Assembly (NCBI GenBank): GCA_002336915.1
Contig: DDET01000048.1
Coordinates: 1 to 6,362 of the forward strand
Direction of reading: 5' to 3'
DNA: 6,362 nucleotides
Source of the DNA: Bacteroidetes bacterium UBA1947
GTDB lineage: Bacteria > Bacteroidota > Bacteroidia > Chitinophagales > Chitinophagaceae
Shown here in pieces: positions 5,704-6,362 of this stretch (positions within the stretch are counted from its first letter, which is position 1; each line of letters starts with the position of its first letter). Below the pieces are notes generated by a model that searched no databases, was not told the DNA's origin, and was given only the letters and a program-made list of their open reading frames with translations. The position numbers and the translations under genes are program-made.

Positions 5704-6362
5704 ATGGAACAACTAAACGACCTAATAAGCAGCCAGGCCATCCTGATGTTTTGTTACCTTCTTGGCTCGGTAACCTTTATCCTGGGCCTCAAAATGCTGT
5801 CGCACCCCGATACTGCGCGCAAGGGCAACCTGATAGCAGCCGCGGGCATGATCATAGCCATTGCAGCTACTATCTTCCTGTATAAGAACCATGAGGGCCA
5901 GCACCTGCACAACTACGCCTGGATATTTGGAGGGCTCATTATAGGTACCGTCGTAGGTACTATGGCCGCTAAAAAAGTGCAGATGACAGCCATGCCCGAA
6001 ATGGTGAGCCTTTTCAATGGTATGGGTGGTGCCTGCGCCATGCTCATATCGGTGGTGGAGTTCAACCACAACGAAGCGCCCTCCATGGGCATGATGGTAA
6101 TAATAGTATTGGGTATGATGATCGGTACGGTATCGTTTGCAGGTAGTATCATCGCCTGGGGCAAGCTCAATGGGCGTATCAAAGACAGGACCATACCTGC
6201 CGGCCAGCTGATCAATTTTGTCTTGTTCGGTGCTATCATCCTGATGGCAGTATTGCTGGTGGGTGGCTTTGTAGATGCCCCCGGCATGTTTTACGGCATA
6301 CTTGCTGCTGCAGCATTGTATGGCATACTGTTCGTGATGCCCATCGGCGGTGCGGATATGCC
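5704..6362 (+). CDS. pntB: NAD(P) transhydrogenase subunit beta, N-terminal part (runs off window)
   Basis: From the ATG at 5704-5706 the frame stays open to the right edge: 219 whole codons of a protein usually about 460 residues long. Only the membrane domain II part is seen, with about seven hydrophobic segments near 11-32, 43-60, 71-90, 98-118, 128-152, 168-189 and 195-213. The NADP(H)-binding domain III lies beyond the edge. Identifying motifs are SHPDTARKGN (33-42), AAKKVQMTAMPEMVSLFNG (88-106), GTVSFAGSIIAWGKL (141-155) and the closing IGGADMP, the start of the invariant segment that continues as VV in E. coli PntB. Asn105 occupies the place of the essential channel histidine His91 of E. 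coli. It forms one operon with pntAA and pntAB. No start upstream of 5704 is plausible because the pntAB stop is only 27 bases away. Confidence 0.95.
   Translation, partial: MEQLNDLISSQAILMFCYLLGSVTFILGLKMLSHPDTARKGNLIAAAGMIIAIAATIFLYKNHEGQHLHNYAWIFGGLIIGTVVGTMAAKKVQMTAMPEMVSLFNGMGGACAMLISVVEFNHNEAPSMGMMVIIVLGMMIGTVSFAGSIIAWGKLNGRIKDRTIPAGQLINFVLFGAIILMAVLLVGGFVDAPGMFYGILAAAALYGILFVMPIGGADM

Noticed and set aside
5722..6287. Open frames on the - strand opposite pntB
   Set aside because: They overlap the clearly conserved pntB reading frame. Their translations have no family features, and the frames are by-products of codon use in pntB.
1..6362. A novel defence, mobile or biosynthetic system
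   Set aside because: Every sizeable reading frame is explained by a housekeeping or generic membrane/secreted protein. No terminal inverted repeats, integrase, transposase, phage gene or CRISPR-like repeat array is visible.

Overview
The window looks like ordinary chromosomal DNA from a member of the Bacteroidota, probably close to Chitinophagaceae or Sphingobacteriia. Three things suggest this. Start codons lack purine-rich Shine-Dalgarno sequences and sit in AT-rich leaders. A TAnnTTTG-type -7 promoter element lies upstream of hscA. The NAD(P) transhydrogenase is split into three genes (pntAA, pntAB, pntB). The genus cannot be fixed from this sequence alone.

Layout from left to right. The + strand first carries the 3' end of a small secreted-type beta-sandwich protein (3-344), closed by a strong GC-rich intrinsic terminator (367-402). 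On the - strand, convergent with it, is hscA (433-2292), a complete Hsp70-family iron-sulfur cluster assembly chaperone with its own promoter element at 2343-2350. Also on the - strand is a single-gene unit for a 462-residue polytopic membrane protein resembling GT-C glycosyltransferases (2479-3867). It has a GTG start and an intrinsic terminator of its own at 2434-2470. A 291-base divergent intergenic region (3868-4158) holds an orphan hairpin with a T-run, a perfect 14-bp palindrome and an 11-bp direct repeat. The + strand then carries pntAA (4159-5286), pntAB (5356-5676) and the first 219 codons of pntB (5704 to the window edge).

The three pnt genes form one transcription unit encoding the proton-translocating NAD(P) transhydrogenase. 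This enzyme uses the proton motive force to move hydride from NADH to NADP+. PntAA is the soluble NAD(H)-binding domain I. PntAB and PntB form the membrane proton channel (domain II). The NADP(H)-binding domain III at the end of PntB lies beyond the window. The upstream genes have no evident functional link to the pnt operon.

I found no mobile element, CRISPR array, tRNA, rRNA or defence-like system. Two observations deserve most attention. One is the candidate operator between the putative -33 and -7 elements of the pnt promoter, with a related imperfect inverted repeat over the pntAA start codon. The other is the channel histidine, which sits in PntAB (His48) rather than at the position of E. 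coli PntB His91, where this protein has Asn105.
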